Position numbers and translations under genes: made by a program. This document shows, in pieces, positions 61,953 through 64,000 of a stretch of 64,000 nucleotides of DNA. The notes beneath the pieces were generated by a model. That model made no database searches. It worked only from the letters and a program-made list of their open reading frames with translations, and was not told the origin of the DNA. Each line of letters opens with the position of its first letter. Within the stretch, counting starts at the first letter, position 1. Source of the stretch: Thermoplasmatota archaeon (GTDB lineage Archaea > Thermoplasmatota > Thermoplasmata > Thermoplasmatales > Thermoplasmataceae); the NCBI GenBank assembly GCA_023484105.1, contig JAMDBD010000034.1, positions 29,452-93,451 of the forward strand, written 5' to 3'.

Positions 61953-62904
61953 CTATCCCTGAAGGATTTTAAGGACATGGACATTGTATCCGAAGCATGC
62001 AAACATGAACTTCATCCTCACCCTTCGCACAAGCGTGACCATGACATGTGAAAAATGAAACATCCTCTTCATGACGGCATAAGGATATTCCACAAGTGAT
62101 CTCTTGCGCGATATCCTCCTGTTTCTTCTGACAGACTCGATGGACAGTTTATGGTTTCTGACAGACATGTCCATTAACCATCAATGCCCTTCGGATCATG
62201 TCCGAAGTATCCCTTGTCCCGTACACTGTTATCCCGGCCTTGGAAAGATCAATCTTTGTGTCATGAACCTTTGCTGTTGTTACGGCATAGGATCGTATCA
62301 AGGGGACTGGATGATTGTCATCGGTGATTGTGTGGCCCTTGTAACCGAAGAATGCCTTGTTGTTCTTCTTGGTGAATGAGCCATCCTTTGATCTTCTTGT
62401 CTTAGCCTCAGATCTGGGTTCACCATGCCTCACATGTCCGGGGTCTGATGTTATGAATGTTGCGTCTTGTGCTGATCCCTTCTTCATCTTTATTCCTTTC
62501 ATTTCAAGCTGTCTCTGCACTTCATTCCAAATGATTCTGTCCCTTCCCGTCTTCGATAATCTCTGCCTGAAGTACCATATGGTCTTTGCATCTGGCAGGA
62601 GATCAGGATAGTCCAGGAAATTCATGAATGATATCCTGTCACGTATGAGTGTTTCTCCCTGTTCATCAACTATGTTGAATACACTCTGCCGGAAGAGTAC
62701 CTTCACCATTGTTATTATGGGAATATTTGGTCTTCCTCCCCTGTCTGTATCGTTATGATACAGATCCTTCAGGAGGGGAGGAAATGCACTCCAGTCGATT
62801 GCATCCTTGGCAAATGCAAGTGGATCATTGATTGCATTCATCCGGTATTTTTCCTTAAGTGCTTCATCGAGAAGGCCACTCATACTGTAACATGGCTGAT
62901 TCAT
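61953..62904 (-). pseudogene. IS5-family transposase, two frameshifts
   Basis: DDE transposase of the IS5/IS1182-like type. The N-terminal part is intact from the ATG at 62904 ('PPLLKDLYHNDTDRGGRPNIPIITMVKVL', 'DAKTIWYFRQRL', first Asp in 'QDATFITSD', 'NKAFFGYKGH'). Before the second Asp the frame shifts: one added G at the GGG run 62218-62220 would restore 'YGDKGYFGHDPKGID'. A second shift at about 62171-62182 returns to 'RRNRRISRKRSLVEYPYAV' (the final Glu) and 'LKILQG' with TAG. The protein would not be functional as read. It lies next to the integrase remnant, whose end it probably cut off. No terminal inverted repeats could be matched by eye. Confidence 0.8.
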
Positions 62905-62922
62905 GAATAAAGTTAACTGTTG
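61953..62922 (-). mobile_element. IS5-type insertion sequence (approximate limits)
   Basis: The limits are set by the transposase remnant and the point where the integrase frame is lost. The left border probably includes the hairpin at 61913-61941. Target duplications and inverted repeats were not identified, so true ends may differ by tens of bases. Confidence 0.5.
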
Positions 62923-63637
62923 TCAGACCTGATAAGTTAGTAGGTTTTTAGAAAACCTCTTATGAAGGTCTGGAATTAACTCCTTAGGCATGTAAATGTA
63001 GAACGAACTTTTATGGCCTCTGTTATAGTGCAACTGATACTTGGCGAATTTGTCATTGACAATCAACTTGGAAGGTTCGTATTCCTTGACCATCTTCACC
63101 AATTCAGTGATTCGTGCACCTGAAAAGGCAAGGAGTTTGAAGATAGTCTGGAAGCGCTTATCCTTGAGTTGTTCGTATGCATGTATCACCTCATCGTTGG
63201 ATGGAATGTAATTGTCTGCTTTGGACTGTTTTAGCGGTAGTTTCTTCTTGAATCTTGCCACCTGCTCATCGCTAAGCAGAGATTTTTGAGAGAGGTAATT
63301 GAGATAACTTCTTGCCGCTATACTCTACGTGGCAGTCACATTATCTGCAATATCGCTGATGTCCTCGCGTATAAACCCTGTTAATGCGTTCATCAAGTCT
63401 TTTATGTAGCCATAGGACAATCCCTGTGAAATCAGCCATTTTTCATAATCACGTTTGTGTTTGCTGAATGCCGGTATAGACTGATGCATTCCAGAGTTTT
63501 GTTTCCCAAATATTGAAGTATTACCTTCTACAAATTCCCTTAACTTTGATTCCAGAAATCTGGATAGGTTCAACCCTTTAGCTTTTCCATCCTGTATTAA
63601 CTGTTCTTCCACATATAGCGTCAGTATTTTTTTTCAT
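62923..63637 (-). pseudogene. Archaeal tyrosine recombinase (integrase), broken
   Basis: The gene begins at the ATG at 63637, followed by a run of eight A (63634-63627); with seven A the frame would read 'MKKILTLYVEEQL', a ribbon-helix-helix-like start seen in archaeal integrases. Next come a core-binding region, an in-frame TAG at 63327-63325, then 'SYLNYLSQKSLLSDEQVARFKKK' and the catalytic domain with the first Arg in 'LLAFSGARITELVKM' and 'NRGHKSSFYIYMPKEL', as in archaeal phage/plasmid integrases. The frame ends at 'NLLTYQV', so the HxxR and Tyr boxes are missing, probably lost with the IS insertion. Evidence of an old integrated element. Confidence 0.75.
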
Positions 63638-63752
63638 TTGCTCACTAATTTGATAATTTTATAGTTGTAGAACAACATTATCTGGGAAGTAATGATTTTC
63701 CAGTAGCCATTTTAGCCTGTTTCAACAATGAACGAATTGTGAATTCAATCCC

Positions 63753-64000
63753 TCAGTTTGCGGGTTGTGTGCCCTTTACCCCATCCTTTTCACTTGCAGA
63801 TCTGGCAAAAGTGTATGTTGTTATTATTATTGCTATTATTAGCAATGCCAATCCAATGGCCTCCACAACCCAGGATAGCGTGATAACATACTCCAGAACA
63901 CCAAATCCCCCAATTATGGTCCCTGCTATTAGGAAGTACGTGATCAGCCTCCTTTCCGTGTTAAATCCCTTGATGTAGTGCATGATCAGGAGTAGTATTC
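63753..64000 (-). CDS. Small membrane protein, unknown (partial)
   Basis: The visible C-terminal 82 residues contain two clear helices ('LITYFLIAGTIIGGFGVLEYVI' and 'VVEAIGLALLIIAIIITTYTF') and a short charged tail. An ATG at 63983 could start it, but the frame stays open to the window edge ('ILLLI...'), so more may lie beyond. No family recognised. The 115 bp between this gene and the integrase carry an AT-rich promoter-like run and a short hairpin GTTGT-AGA-ACAAC (about 63664-63676). Confidence 0.45.
   Translation of the reverse strand, partial: ILLLIMHYIKGFNTERRLITYFLIAGTIIGGFGVLEYVITLSWVVEAIGLALLIIAIIITTYTFARSASEKDGVKGTQPAN

Noticed and set aside
63325..63327. In-frame TAG codons in the integrase and after the transposase as pyrrolysine sites
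   Set aside because: TAG is the normal stop of several housekeeping genes here (cbiA, rpsB, tbp, gatD, gatE). Both genes carry other lesions, so decay explains them better.
1..64000. CRISPR arrays, rRNA genes and defence islands
   Set aside because: No regularly spaced repeats, rRNA-like stretches, or cas/restriction/toxin genes were seen on either strand.

Overview
The window looks like part of a chromosome from a thermoplasmatal archaeon (class Thermoplasmata, a relative of Thermoplasma, Ferroplasma or Cuniculiplasma). Archaeal markers are TBP, the Rrp4/Rrp41/Rrp42 exosome, RNA polymerase subunits P and F, PriS, a GINS protein, GatDE, Pus10, ribosomal proteins L37Ae and L21e, and an archaeal-type RNase P RNA. 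Many genes have a TATA-like box about 25 bp before the start codon, as expected for leaderless transcripts. Genes inside operons use GGAGGTG-type ribosome binding sites and ATGA or TGATG overlaps. A complex I without NuoE/F/G, a sedolisin protease and cell-surface proteins with 'ESGLPSGT' repeats fit a heterotrophic acidophile. The species cannot be fixed from the sequence alone.

Layout. 1-5.0 kb: a cut Fur-family regulator divergent from cobyrinate a,c-diamide synthase, an AhbD-like radical SAM/SPASM enzyme, a PoxB-type ThDP enzyme and an ABM-fold monooxygenase; this is an iron/tetrapyrrole-flavoured neighbourhood. 5.0-12 kb: RNase P RNA, GINS, a TatD-like hydrolase, uS2, an operon of a Ras-like GTPase with tRNA-splicing endonuclease, an aminotransferase, a PPAT-NTPase fusion and a DUF59 protein. 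12-15 kb: a decayed gene remnant, a five-repeat anchored surface protein and a double-HTH regulator. 15-30 kb: TBP, TruD, MqnC, Rieske protein, cytochrome b, HutU, PurA, Icd, a catalytically degenerate ALDH homologue, MqnD and IorAB. 30-36 kb: a dense information-processing operon (exosome, L37Ae, RpoP, Pus10, L21e, RpoF, DUF655, RsmA). 36-48.5 kb: ALDH7, sedolisin, PriS, rubrerythrin with DUF3501, acyl-CoA dehydrogenase, DUF72, a candidate structured RNA, and GatDE. 48.6-58.7 kb: nuoABCDHIJ1J2KLMN followed by two small unknown genes. 58.7-61.5 kb: an unknown protein, a crotonase and TatAC. 61.5-64 kb: a decayed mobile region with a frameshifted IS5-type transposase next to a broken archaeal integrase, then a partial membrane protein.

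How it fits together. MqnC and MqnD belong to the futalosine route to menaquinone. Complex I, the Rieske/cytochrome b pair and probably the PoxB-like enzyme would use that quinone pool. The Rieske precursor carries a twin-arginine signal, and TatA/TatC are encoded in the same window. Amino-acid catabolism is represented by HutU, IorAB, ALDH7 and the aminotransferase, and peptide supply by the surface sedolisin.

The least explained features are the folded RNA candidate at 45174-45363, an iorB gene that appears to start at ACG, the ALDH homologue without its catalytic residues, and the two small genes at the end of the complex I operon.
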